NCBI RefSeq assembly: GCF_024612015.1
Contig: NZ_CP102512.1
Location: 558,001-622,000, forward strand
Reading direction: 5' to 3'
DNA: 64,000 bases
DNA from: Streptomyces sp. CA-210063
GTDB taxonomy: Bacteria; Actinomycetota; Actinomycetes; Streptomycetales; Streptomycetaceae
Shown: piece by piece, positions 41,111 through 49,446 of the stretch
How the letters are laid out: every line of letters begins with the position of its first letter
How positions within the stretch are numbered: position 1 is the first letter of the stretch
The notes under the pieces: generated by a model
The model's input: only the letters and a program-made list of their open reading frames with translations
What the model was told of the DNA's origin: nothing
The model's database searches: none
Position numbers and translations under genes: made by a program

Positions 41111-43867
41111 ATGGACAAGCGGTACGAGGCGTACGCGCTCGCCGACAGACACTTCTACGAGACACCGGACCGGCTCTCGGCCGGTGACCGCGCCGGCGCG
41201 GCGGCGCCCGGCTACGAGACGGCACGGCGCGCGGTCCCCGAGGGCTGGCGGGCCGCCCGGATCGGGGACTGGCTGACGCTGACCCCGGTCGACGACGGCG
41301 GCCGCCCACGTCCCGGCCCCACCCAGGGATGGAAGGTGCACGCCTCCGCCACCCGGGGGAACGCGGACCGGATCGCGGCGATCGTGTGGGACTACTGCGT
41401 GCCCCGGCGGATCCCGTTCAAGTTCGTGCCGGGCCCCCACCTGCTGCACCTGCGCAACGCCAAGTACGCGGCCCGTGACACCAGCGGCAAGTTCGTGACC
41501 GTCTACCCGGCCGACGAGAAGCAGCTGCACCTCGTCCTGCGTGAGCTGGGCGAACTCCTCGACGGCCTCGACGGGCCGTACATCCTCACCGACCTGCGCT
41601 GGAACGACGGACCGCTGTACGTCCGCTACGGCGCCTTCGCCCGCTCCTTCGTCGTCGACGAGCGCGGCACGCTCGTCCCGGCCGTCCGTGACGGCGAGGA
41701 CACCCTGGTGCCGGACCAGCGGAAGCCGACCTTCCATGTCCCCGACTGGGTGACCCTGCCCGCGTTCCTGGAACCGCAGCTGGCGGCGCGCAACACGACC
41801 ACGGTCGGCGATCTGCCGTACCGCATCGAGAAGGCGCTGCACTTCTCCAACGGCGGCGGGGTGTACGTCGGCACCGACACCCGTGACGGCCGCCGGGTGG
41901 TCCTCAAGGAGGGGCGCCCGCACGCCGGGCTGGCCGCCGACGGGGCCGACGCGGTGGCCCGGCTGGAGCGGGAGAAGGCCGCGCTGGAGCGGCTGGCGGG
42001 GCTGGGGGTCGTGCCCGAGGTGCGCGACTGGTTCACGCTCGGCGACCACCGCTTCCTCGTCATGGACTTCGTCGAGGGCCGCCCGCTCAACTCGTACGTC
42101 GCCGAACGGCACCCGCTGCTCGCCTCGGACCCCGAGAAGGGGGCGGTCGCCGCGTACACGGCCTGGGCGTTGCACGTCCACCGGGCCGTCGAGGAGGCGG
42201 TCGAGGCGGTGCACGCGCGCGGGATCGTCTTCAACGACCTCCATGTCTTCAACATCATGGTGGCGCCCGACGAGCGCTCGGTGTCCCTCCTGGACTTCGA
42301 GGCGGCGGCTCCCGCCGAGGAGAACGGCCGCCAGATCGTCGCCCACCCCGGGTTCCTGGCACCCCCGGACCGGACCGGCCCGGACGTCGACCGCTACGCC
42401 CTGGCATGCCTGCGCCTCGCCCTGTTCCTGCCGGTCACGTCGCTGTTCGTGGTGGACCGGGCGAAGGCCGCGCATCTGGCCGAGGTGATCGCGGAGCAGT
42501 TCCCGGAGGTGCCGCGCGCGTTCCTCGACGAGGCGGTCGAGGAGATCACCCGTGGGAGCGGTCCCGCGGAGCGCGTACCGACCGGGGCGGAGGGGGCTCG
42601 GGCCCGTGCGGAGGGTGTGGGGGCCGGTGCGTCCGAGGTGCCTCGGCCCGCCGTGGCGGCTCCCGCGCCGGGCGGCCCCTCGGCCTCGCCGTTCCCCTCC
42701 CTCGCCGCCGAACCCGGTGGCTGGTCCCTCGCCGAGCCCGGTGACTGGCCGTACAGCCGTGACTCGATGGTCAAGGCGATCCTGGCCTCGGCCACGCCGG
42801 AGCGGGACGACCGGCTCTTCCCCGGGGATGTCGCCCAGTTCTCCGACGGGGGTGGCCTCGGCCTCGCACACGGCGCCGCGGGTGTGCTGTACGCGCTCGC
42901 CGAGACCGGCGCCGAGCGGTACGAGGAGGGCGAGCGCTGGCTGCTCGACCACACCGACCCGGTGCCGATCGGGACCCCGCTCGGCCTGTACGACGGGCTC
43001 GCGGGCGTCGCGTACACCCTGGACCGGCTCGGCCATCGGCAACGGGCGCTGGACCTGGTCGAGCGGATCCTCAGCGAGAAGTGGCACAAGCTCTCGTCCG
43101 ACCTGCGCGGCGGTCTCGCCGGGCTGGGTCTGGTCCTGGACCACCTGGCGCGCACCACCGGCGAGTCCGAGCTGCGCGAACGGGCGGCGGAGGCCGCGCA
43201 CCTCCTCGTACGCCGCCTCGCCGAGCCCCGCTTGGACCCGCCCCGCCGCCGCGCCGGCCTGCTGCGCGGAGCGAGCGGTCCCGCGCTGTTCCTGCTGCGC
43301 CGGCATGAGGCGACGGGCGACCCCACCTGGCTCGACGCGGCGGGCGAGGCCCTGCGGCACGACCTGGAGTGTCTGGTCGTGCAGAAGAACGGCGGGCTGG
43401 CCGTCGACGAGGGATGGCGGACGATGCCGTACCTCGGCGACGGGAGCGTGGGCGTCGGGATGGTGCTCGACGACTATCTGGGCCTGGCGGCCGGCACCGG
43501 TCCGGGCCTGGCGGCCGGCACCGGAACGGACGCGTTCACGCAGACGCGTGCGGGTGTCCTCGCCGCCGCCGGCTATCGCTTCTACGCGCAGCCGGGGCTG
43601 TTCGAGGGCCGGGCCGGGATGATCCTCCATCTCGCCCGGACGGGTGCCCCACGGGAGCGGCTGGCGGAACAGATCGCCGCGCTCGGCTGGCACGCGATGC
43701 CGTACCAGGGGCAGCTGGCCTTCCCCGGCAACCACTTGATGCGGCTCTCCATGGACCTCGGTACCGGAACGGCGGGGTGTCTGCTGGCCCTCGGCGCGGC
43801 GCTCGCCGCCGACGCCGACGCCACGGCCCAGCTGCCGTTCCTGCCGCCACTACGGCGGCCCCAATGA
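41111..43867 (+). CDS. ramC: Class III lanthipeptide synthetase RamC (SapB biosynthesis)
   Basis: A 918-residue trifunctional enzyme that dehydrates and cyclises RamS. Domains: N-terminal lyase (about residues 1-215, with YCVPRRIPFKFV), kinase (about 220-490: Lys266 in VVLKEGRP, Asp376 in IVFNDLHVFN, Asp395 in LLDFEAA) and a cyclase-like C-terminal half (about 555-918). The zinc Cys/His ligands of class I/II cyclases are not seen, as expected for class III. It phosphorylates and eliminates Ser residues and forms the rings. The region around residues 485-540 is a Pro/Ala-rich linker. A GGGGGAA site precedes ATG 41111, and five GTGAC repeats lie upstream. First gene of ramCSAB. Confidence 0.95.
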   Translation: MDKRYEAYALADRHFYETPDRLSAGDRAGAAAPGYETARRAVPEGWRAARIGDWLTLTPVDDGGRPRPGPTQGWKVHASATRGNADRIAAIVWDYCVPRRIPFKFVPGPHLLHLRNAKYAARDTSGKFVTVYPADEKQLHLVLRELGELLDGLDGPYILTDLRWNDGPLYVRYGAFARSFVVDERGTLVPAVRDGEDTLVPDQRKPTFHVPDWVTLPAFLEPQLAARNTTTVGDLPYRIEKALHFSNGGGVYVGTDTRDGRRVVLKEGRPHAGLAADGADAVARLEREKAALERLAGLGVVPEVRDWFTLGDHRFLVMDFVEGRPLNSYVAERHPLLASDPEKGAVAAYTAWALHVHRAVEEAVEAVHARGIVFNDLHVFNIMVAPDERSVSLLDFEAAAPAEENGRQIVAHPGFLAPPDRTGPDVDRYALACLRLALFLPVTSLFVVDRAKAAHLAEVIAEQFPEVPRAFLDEAVEEITRGSGPAERVPTGAEGARARAEGVGAGASEVPRPAVAAPAPGGPSASPFPSLAAEPGGWSLAEPGDWPYSRDSMVKAILASATPERDDRLFPGDVAQFSDGGGLGLAHGAAGVLYALAETGAERYEEGERWLLDHTDPVPIGTPLGLYDGLAGVAYTLDRLGHRQRALDLVERILSEKWHKLSSDLRGGLAGLGLVLDHLARTTGESELRERAAEAAHLLVRRLAEPRLDPPRRRAGLLRGASGPALFLLRRHEATGDPTWLDAAGEALRHDLECLVVQKNGGLAVDEGWRTMPYLGDGSVGVGMVLDDYLGLAAGTGPGLAAGTGTDAFTQTRAGVLAAAGYRFYAQPGLFEGRAGMILHLARTGAPRERLAEQIAALGWHAMPYQGQLAFPGNHLMRLSMDLGTGTAGCLLALGAALAADADATAQLPFLPPLRRPQ

Positions 43868-43952
43868 CGCGGTTCCGCCGCCCGGCGGAGTCGTGACGCA
43901 ACACCCCCGTCCCCAAAGGCCCTGTGCGGGCCACCGATCGAAAGGAAGCGAC

Positions 43953-44069
43953 ATGGCACTTCTCGACCTGCAGACGATGGAAGCCGACGAGACCACCGGC
44001 ACCGGCGGCCCCAGCTCCCTGAGCGTGCTGTCCTGTGTGAGCGCGGCCAGCATCACGCTCTGCCTCTGA
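43953..44069 (+). CDS. ramS: SapB precursor peptide RamS (38 aa)
   Basis: A 38-residue lanthipeptide precursor. The leader begins MALLDLQTME, with the L-x-L-Q motif shared by AmfS and RamS and needed by class III synthetases. The C-terminal half has two S-x-x-S-x-x-x-C motifs: Ser21/Ser24/Cys28 and Ser30/Ser33/Cys37. Ser24-Cys28 and Ser33-Cys37 match the ring spacing of SapB. The mature product should be a two-ring surfactant that lowers surface tension for aerial hyphae. AAAGGA precedes ATG 43953; the gene lies 85 bases after ramC. Confidence 0.93.
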   Translation: MALLDLQTMEADETTGTGGPSSLSVLSCVSAASITLCL

Positions 44070-44139
44070 CCCGGACAGGGCGTCCTGGACGTCCTGGAGG
44101 TCCGTCGAACCGGCACGGCGCCTGAGTCGTGCCACAGCT

Positions 44140-44180
44140 CCGGACGGTTCCTCTCCCGTGTCCGGGGAGGGGCCGTCCGG
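44140..44180 (+). terminator. Hairpin between ramS and ramA, probable partial terminator
   Basis: CCGGACGG at 44140-44147 pairs with CCGTCCGG at 44173-44180; the stem continues inward through two G-T pairs and CCTC/GAGG. A structure here would let the precursor transcript exceed that of the transporter genes. Confidence 0.7.
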
Positions 44181-44216
44181 GGCTCACTCATCCGGTCATC
44201 CCACGTCAGGACGGGT

Positions 44217-46211
44217 ATGACGACCCTCACCGAAGCCGGTGCTCCCAGCCCGGCAGCCGCGTCCGTCCCCCTGCTGCGCTCGACCGTCCGGCAGTCCGGC
44301 CCCCGTTGCACGGTCCTGGCGCTCGTGGCCGTGGCCGCCACGGGGGCGAATCTGTTGCTGCCGCTCGCGCTGGGCCAGGCCCTGGATCTGCTGCTGGCCG
44401 GTGACCCGGACGGCTCGCGCCGGGTGCTGTGGTGCACCGGGCTGGTCCTCGCCCTCGCCCTGCTGGATGCCGTCGAGACCGTGCTCGGCGGGACCACGAA
44501 CGCCCGGGTCACCGCGTGGCTGCGCCACCGGCTGGTCGGGCACGTACTGGCCGTGGGGCCACGGGCCGTCGGCCGGTTCGGGCCCGGCGACCTGGTGGCC
44601 CGGCTCGTCGGGAACGCGGCCCAGGCGGGGACGGCACCCGCCACGGTCGCCGCGCTCCTCGCCGCGCTCGCGGCGCCGGTGGGCGCGGTGGTGGCGCTGG
44701 GCCTGATCAGCCCCTGGCTCGCGGCGGTGTTCCTGATCGGCGCCCCGCTGCTCGCCCTCCTCCTGCGTGCGCTCGCCCGTGACTCCTCCGCGTGCGTGAC
44801 GCGCTATCAGCGGGCCCAGGGCCGTATCGCGGGCGGCCTGGCCGAGGCCGTCGCCGGGTTCCGTACGATCGCGGCCGCCGGAACGGCCGACCGGACCGTC
44901 ACACGTGTCCTCCGTCCCCTGCCCGAACTCTCCTGTGAGGGCCACCGGATGTGGCGCGTCCAGGGCCGCGCCGCCGCACGAGCGGCCGCCGTGGCACCGC
45001 TCCTCCAGCTCGGCGTCGTCGCCACCGCAGGCGTCCTGCTCGCCCAACAGCGCCTGTCTGTAGGTGAGTTGCTGGCCGCGTCCCGCTACGCCGTGCTGGC
45101 GGCGGGCGTCGGCGTACTGGTCGGGCACCTCTCGGGGCTGGTCCGCGCGCGAGCGTCGGCCCGACGTCTCGACGAGGTGCTGGGCGAACGCGCGATCGCC
45201 TACGGCGAGCGCCTGCTCCCACCGGCCGGGCGGGTGGGGTCGGAGCGAGAGGGGATGGATGCGCGCGATCGCTCCGAGCAGCGGCGGCCGGACCCGCACG
45301 CCCCCTCCGGAGACGGGCAACTGGATCTGCGCGATCCCACTGGAGAGGGGCCGCACTCGCGTGATCCCTCCGGACAGCGGCGGCCGGAGCCGCACGGCCC
45401 CTCAGAACAAGGGCAGTTGGAGCTGCGCGGTGTGACCGTCCGCCGAGGTGGGCGCACCGTGCTCGACGGCGTCGATCTCGTCGTACCGGCCGGGACCACG
45501 GTCGCCGTCGTCGGTCGGTCGGGCGCGGGCAAGTCGCTGCTCGCGGCGATCGCCGGGCGGCTCACGGACCCGGACGAGGGAGAGGTACGGCTCGACGGCG
45601 TGCCCCTGCCCGAACTGGACCGCCGGGAGCTGCGCCGGGCGATCACCCACGCCTTCGAACGCCCGGCCCTGCTCGGCGAGTCCGTCGAGGACACGATCGC
45701 CTTCGGCGTCCTCCGCCCCTCCCCGGCCCGTATCCGGGAGGCCGCCCGCGCCGCGCACGCCGACACCTTCGTCCGCCGCCTCCCCGACGGCTACGCCACC
45801 CCCTGCGCCGACGCCCCTCTGTCGGGCGGCGAGGCCCAACGCCTCGGCCTCGCCCGGGCGTTCGCCCGCGACAGCCGCCTCCTCGTCCTCGACGACGCCC
45901 TCTCCAGCCTCGACACCGTCACCGAGCACCACATCACCGAGGCGCTCCTCGGCCCCACCACCGCCGGCAGCCGCCTGATCATCGCCCACCGCGCCTCCAC
46001 GGCCGCCCGCGCGGACTCGGTGGTGTGGCTGGACGAGGGGAGGGTGCGGGCGGTGGGGCCGCCTGGGGAGTTGTGGCGTGTGCCCGGGTATCGGGAGTTG
46101 TTCGGGGCGGGGGCCGGGGTCGCGACCGGGGTGAAGGGCGACGCCGACGGAGCGGAGATCGTCGACGACGACGCCGCACCGCACGGCCCGCCGGGCGGAG
46201 GGGGCCGGTGA
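44217..46211 (+). CDS. ramA: ABC transporter RamA, half-transporter of SapB export
   Basis: A 664-residue half-transporter. Six hydrophobic helices span about residues 30-320. The ATPase is in the C-terminal 250 residues: Walker A VVGRSGAGKSLLAAI, signature LSGGEAQRLGLARA, Walker B LLVLDDALSSLD. Between the two lies a linker (about residues 345-405) made of two imperfect copies of a 32-residue unit (QRRPDPHAPSGDGQLDL and QRRPEPHGPSEQGQLEL). It should form a heterodimer with RamB. Its stop overlaps the ramB start by 4 bp. Confidence 0.92.
   Translation: MTTLTEAGAPSPAAASVPLLRSTVRQSGPRCTVLALVAVAATGANLLLPLALGQALDLLLAGDPDGSRRVLWCTGLVLALALLDAVETVLGGTTNARVTAWLRHRLVGHVLAVGPRAVGRFGPGDLVARLVGNAAQAGTAPATVAALLAALAAPVGAVVALGLISPWLAAVFLIGAPLLALLLRALARDSSACVTRYQRAQGRIAGGLAEAVAGFRTIAAAGTADRTVTRVLRPLPELSCEGHRMWRVQGRAAARAAAVAPLLQLGVVATAGVLLAQQRLSVGELLAASRYAVLAAGVGVLVGHLSGLVRARASARRLDEVLGERAIAYGERLLPPAGRVGSEREGMDARDRSEQRRPDPHAPSGDGQLDLRDPTGEGPHSRDPSGQRRPEPHGPSEQGQLELRGVTVRRGGRTVLDGVDLVVPAGTTVAVVGRSGAGKSLLAAIAGRLTDPDEGEVRLDGVPLPELDRRELRRAITHAFERPALLGESVEDTIAFGVLRPSPARIREAARAAHADTFVRRLPDGYATPCADAPLSGGEAQRLGLARAFARDSRLLVLDDALSSLDTVTEHHITEALLGPTTAGSRLIIAHRASTAARADSVVWLDEGRVRAVGPPGELWRVPGYRELFGAGAGVATGVKGDADGAEIVDDDAAPHGPPGGGGR
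45281..45425 (+). repeat. Duplicated linker segment in ramA
   Basis: GCGGCGGCCGGA at 45281 recurs at 45377, a 96-bp period; the following bases also match with scattered changes. It encodes the hydrophilic linker before the RamA ATPase. Confidence 0.7.
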
Positions 46212-48724
46212 CGGGCAAGCGGGACGGGCGAGGCTCTGCCGGTTCACCGAAGGCCGGCCGCCCTGCGTCTGCGGCGGGCCCGACCTCCCGACCGCCGTCC
46301 ACCGAGCCCACCGCGGCACCCGACACTCGTCGCGCACCGGCACCGAGCGCCTCGGAGGAACACGGATCGCCGGAGGCCGGGCATTCCCCCGAGCCCGAAC
46401 CGACGCGGGCGTGGTGCTCCACCGCACCACCCGAACCGACGCCGACCCGACCCTCCACCACACCACCCGAACCCACGCGGGCCCGACCCTCCACCACACC
46501 ACCCGAACCCACGCGGGCCCGACCCTCCACCACACCACCCGAACCCACGCGGGCCCGACCCTCCACCACACCACCCGAACCCACACCGACCCGGCCCTGC
46601 ACCACACCGCCTGGCGCGCCTGCCGAGCCCGGGGGCACCACTCCTCCCGATCACCTCCCAGGCGCCACCGGCCCGACGGGACGGCAGCCCTCCGCCCCCG
46701 GCCTCCCGCGTCGCGGCCTCCGCTTTCTGCGGCGGCGCGCGCGGGTGGTCGTACGGCTGGCTCTGTGGTCCGTGTTGGAGACGGGGCAGACGTTCCTCAT
46801 GGGGTACGCCCTCGCGCGGGCGCTCGACGACGGGTTTCTCGTGGGGCGGGCGGGGGTCGGGCTGGGGTGGCTCGGGGTCGGGGCGGTGGCGGTGGCCGTC
46901 GGGGCGTTCGGGACCGGGCGGGTGTACGGGTGTGTGGCCGCGCTGGTGGAGCCGTTGCGGGACCGGCTGGTGCGGGGGGTGGTCGAGCGGGGGGTGCGGG
47001 AGGCGGACGGCGGGGCGTTGTCCGGGCTGACCCAGCAGGTGGAGATCGCCCGGGACACCTTCGCCGGGCTGGTGATGGTGTCGCGCTCGTTCCTGTTCAC
47101 CGCCGCCGGGGCACTCATCGGACTGTTCTCGCTGGCCCCGCCGCTGCTGCTCGTCGTGGGGCCCCCGCTGGTCGTCGGCGTGGCCCTCTTCCTGGCGACA
47201 CTCCGTCCGCTGGCCCGCAGGCAGGAGGCGTTCCTCGTCGCCGACGAGGCCCTCGCCGACCGCCTGGGCGTCGCCTGCCCGGGGTTGCGGGACATCACGG
47301 CGGCCGGGGCCGAGGAGATCGTCGCCGCCGACACCGGCCGGTGCGTCGACGCCGAGCACCGGGCCGCGCGCTCACTGGCCCGCTGGGGCGTCGTACGCGT
47401 CGCCTCCCTCGCGATCGGCGGCCAACTGCCCGTCGTGCTGCTCCTGGCCGCCGCCCCCTGGCTGCTCGACCACGGAGTCACCGAGGGCGCCCTGATCGGT
47501 GCCCTCGCCTACGTCACCCAGTCGCTCCTCCCCGCCCTCCAGAACCTGGTCCACGGCCTGGGCACCAGCGGCTCCCGGCTCGCGGTGGTCCTGCGCAGGC
47601 TGGCCCCACCACGCGAGCGGTCGCGCCCCGCGAACACAACGCCCCCATCACAGACCGAGCCGATCACCGCCACCGCTCCCCCACCTCATCCGGCCGCCGG
47701 CACCCCTCCCCGGCCCCGCCCGACCGTCGACGCCTCTTGCCCCTCCCACCCGACCGTCGACACCCCTCCCCCGTCCCACCCGACCCCCGACGCCCTCACC
47801 CTCTCCTCCGTCACCTTCGCCTACGGCTCCTCCGGCACCCCTGTCATCGACGACCTCAGCCTCCGGGTCCCCCACGGCACGCACCTCGCCGTCGTCGGTC
47901 CCAGTGGCATCGGCAAGTCCACCCTCACCGGGCTCGTCGCCGGTCTCCTGCGCCCCCGGCACGGCACCGTCCACTTGTGTGGGCAGCCGGTACCCGGCGC
48001 CACATCCCGGGCACACCGGGTGCTCATTCCGCAGGAGGCGTACGTCTTCAGGGGATCCCTCGCAGAAAACCTCGGCGAGCTACGGCCGAAACCCGTACCC
48101 GAGGACGAGCTGTGGGCCGCCGCGGAGGCGGTGGGGCTCACCGACCTGATGGTCCGGCTGGGCGGACCGGCCGCCGAGGTCGACCCGGGCGCGCTGTCCG
48201 CCGGGGAGCGGCAGCTCGTCGCGCTGGCCCGGGCGCACCTGTCGTACGCGTCGGTCGTGATCCTCGACGAGGCGACCTGTCATCTGGACGCGGAGGCGGA
48301 GGAGCGCGCGGAGCGGGCCTTCGCCCGGCGGCCGGGCACGACCCTCGTGGTGGTCGCCCATCGCGTCAGCTCGGCCCGGCGCGCGGACCGGGTGCTGGTC
48401 ATGGACGGGCGGTGCGTCGCGTACGGGGAGCACGAGGAACTGCTGACGCGCTCGCCGCTCTACCGGGACCTGGTGGGAGCCTGGTCGCCCGTACCGACGC
48501 CGCGCCCCCACGAACCGCGTCCGACGCCGCGCCCCCACGAACCACGTCCGTCGGGGCGTCCCTCAGAGCCAGCCCTCCCCCTGGGAGATCCTGATCGCGT
48601 CGATCCTGTTGCGCGCCCCGGTCTTGCGGGTGATGGCGGCCATGTAGTTGCGCACGGTCCCGTGGGAGAGGTGCAGGCTGCCGGCGATCTCCGCGACGGA
48701 GGCTCCCTCGGCAGCCAGGGATAA
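46208..48724 (+). CDS. ramB: ABC transporter RamB, with a repetitive N-terminal extension
   Basis: An 838-residue half-transporter, partner of RamA. Residues 1-170 are a Pro/Thr/Arg-rich extension containing a 12-residue repeat (RPSTTPPEPTRA). The permease (about residues 175-465) and ATPase (Walker A VVGPSGIGKSTLTGL, signature LSAGERQLVALARA, Walker B VVILDEATCHLD) follow. The conserved part ends near LYRDLVGAW; after it come two copies of TPRPHEPRP and a tail that overlaps the convergent ramR gene by 162 bp and ends in TAA 48722-48724. GTG 46208 overlaps the ramA stop. The extension and tail are unusual for the family. Confidence 0.9.
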   Translation: MTGKRDGRGSAGSPKAGRPASAAGPTSRPPSTEPTAAPDTRRAPAPSASEEHGSPEAGHSPEPEPTRAWCSTAPPEPTPTRPSTTPPEPTRARPSTTPPEPTRARPSTTPPEPTRARPSTTPPEPTPTRPCTTPPGAPAEPGGTTPPDHLPGATGPTGRQPSAPGLPRRGLRFLRRRARVVVRLALWSVLETGQTFLMGYALARALDDGFLVGRAGVGLGWLGVGAVAVAVGAFGTGRVYGCVAALVEPLRDRLVRGVVERGVREADGGALSGLTQQVEIARDTFAGLVMVSRSFLFTAAGALIGLFSLAPPLLLVVGPPLVVGVALFLATLRPLARRQEAFLVADEALADRLGVACPGLRDITAAGAEEIVAADTGRCVDAEHRAARSLARWGVVRVASLAIGGQLPVVLLLAAAPWLLDHGVTEGALIGALAYVTQSLLPALQNLVHGLGTSGSRLAVVLRRLAPPRERSRPANTTPPSQTEPITATAPPPHPAAGTPPRPRPTVDASCPSHPTVDTPPPSHPTPDALTLSSVTFAYGSSGTPVIDDLSLRVPHGTHLAVVGPSGIGKSTLTGLVAGLLRPRHGTVHLCGQPVPGATSRAHRVLIPQEAYVFRGSLAENLGELRPKPVPEDELWAAAEAVGLTDLMVRLGGPAAEVDPGALSAGERQLVALARAHLSYASVVILDEATCHLDAEAEERAERAFARRPGTTLVVVAHRVSSARRADRVLVMDGRCVAYGEHEELLTRSPLYRDLVGAWSPVPTPRPHEPRPTPRPHEPRPSGRPSEPALPLGDPDRVDPVARPGLAGDGGHVVAHGPVGEVQAAGDLRDGGSLGSQG
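46415..46620 (+). repeat. 36-bp minisatellite inside ramB
   Basis: Three identical units at 46451-46486, 46487-46522 and 46523-46558, flanked by diverged units at 46415-46450 and 46559-46594 and a partial unit to 46620. Each encodes 12 residues of the Pro/Thr/Arg extension. Confidence 0.92.
48494..48547 (+). repeat. 27-bp tandem duplication at the ramB 3' end
   Basis: Two units, 48494-48520 and 48521-48547, differing at one base, encoding the repeated TPRPHEPRP. It lies just before the overlap with ramR. Confidence 0.85.
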
Positions 48725-49165
48725 GACGCTCAACTCCCGGCGCGTGAGCGGCATCTCGGCGGCCTTGAGGAAGCCGAAGCCGAGGGAGTCGTCGATGAAA
48801 CGTTTCCCTCGGGCGACCTCGCGTATCGCCGAGACCAGCCGCTCCGGCGAGCCCTCCTTGTCCACGTACCCGAGGGCCCCCGCCTCCGCCGCGCGTTTCA
48901 GCAGTCCGGGTCTGCTCGCGTGGGCGAGCACCAGGAGCCCGGGGGCGGGGCCGCCCGCGCCGCGCAGGTCGACGAGGGGCGGGATGCCGACCGCGTCCGC
49001 GCAGTCCAGGTCCGCCGCGCAGACGTCGGGGCGCAGGGACCGGACGCGCCCCGGCGCCATGCGCCACGGCGCGTCGTACACCGCCAGGTCGGGTTCCCGG
49101 CGGAGCCACTCCGCCAGCACCGACCTGACCAGACACTCGTCATGCACGAGAAGAACCCGGATCAC
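48563..49165 (-). CDS. ramR: Response regulator RamR, activator of ramCSAB
   Basis: A 200-residue NarL/FixJ-type regulator. The receiver domain (about 1-115) begins IRVLLVHDECLVRSVLAEWL; acidic residues Asp9/Glu10 and Asp52/Asp54 are present. The C-terminal LuxR HTH is LTRRELSVLSLAAEGASVAE and LHLSHGTVRNYMAAI. Length and context match RamR/AmfR. Codon 148 is TTA (48722-48724 on the plus strand), which should make ramR translation bldA-dependent. GTG 49165 has GGAGGG upstream. It is convergent with ramB, whose end overlaps it. Confidence 0.93.
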   Translation of the reverse strand: MIRVLLVHDECLVRSVLAEWLRREPDLAVYDAPWRMAPGRVRSLRPDVCAADLDCADAVGIPPLVDLRGAGGPAPGLLVLAHASRPGLLKRAAEAGALGYVDKEGSPERLVSAIREVARGKRFIDDSLGFGFLKAAEMPLTRRELSVLSLAAEGASVAEIAGSLHLSHGTVRNYMAAITRKTGARNRIDAIRISQGEGWL

Positions 49166-49446
49166 GTTCGTCCCTCCGCCTGCCGGCCGCCGCTTCCTCC
49201 GCCTCAGCGCGTGCCCATTGTTGGCGCCCCCGACCACGCCCAGGCGCGAAGAACCAGCCAACGGGGTGCGCGGGGGCGCACTTTCGGCGCTCGTGTGCGA
49301 TGCCGCGCATCACCTGGGGGGCATGGTCCGGGCGGGAGGGGGTACCGCGGTTCCTCCACGGCACGGCGCTCGCCGTGCGCGGGCGGCCCCTAGGGGGGAG
49401 CCTTGACCCTGGGGCCGTCGCGCGGCCGTGCGAGGAGGTGGTCGGG

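Noticed and set aside
40934..43735. A 933-codon open frame antisense to ramC
   Set aside because: RamC on the plus strand has all kinase and cyclase-like motifs. The antisense product has no recognisable domain.
46415..46620. Regular direct repeats suggesting a CRISPR array
   Set aside because: The units are contiguous with no unique spacers, have a 36-bp period divisible by three, and are in frame within ramB. There are no cas genes.
49300..49446. Extended N-terminus of the second SpoIIE-type phosphatase
   Set aside because: ATG 49447 has AGGAGG at the right distance and begins the conserved region; the upstream stretch looks non-coding.
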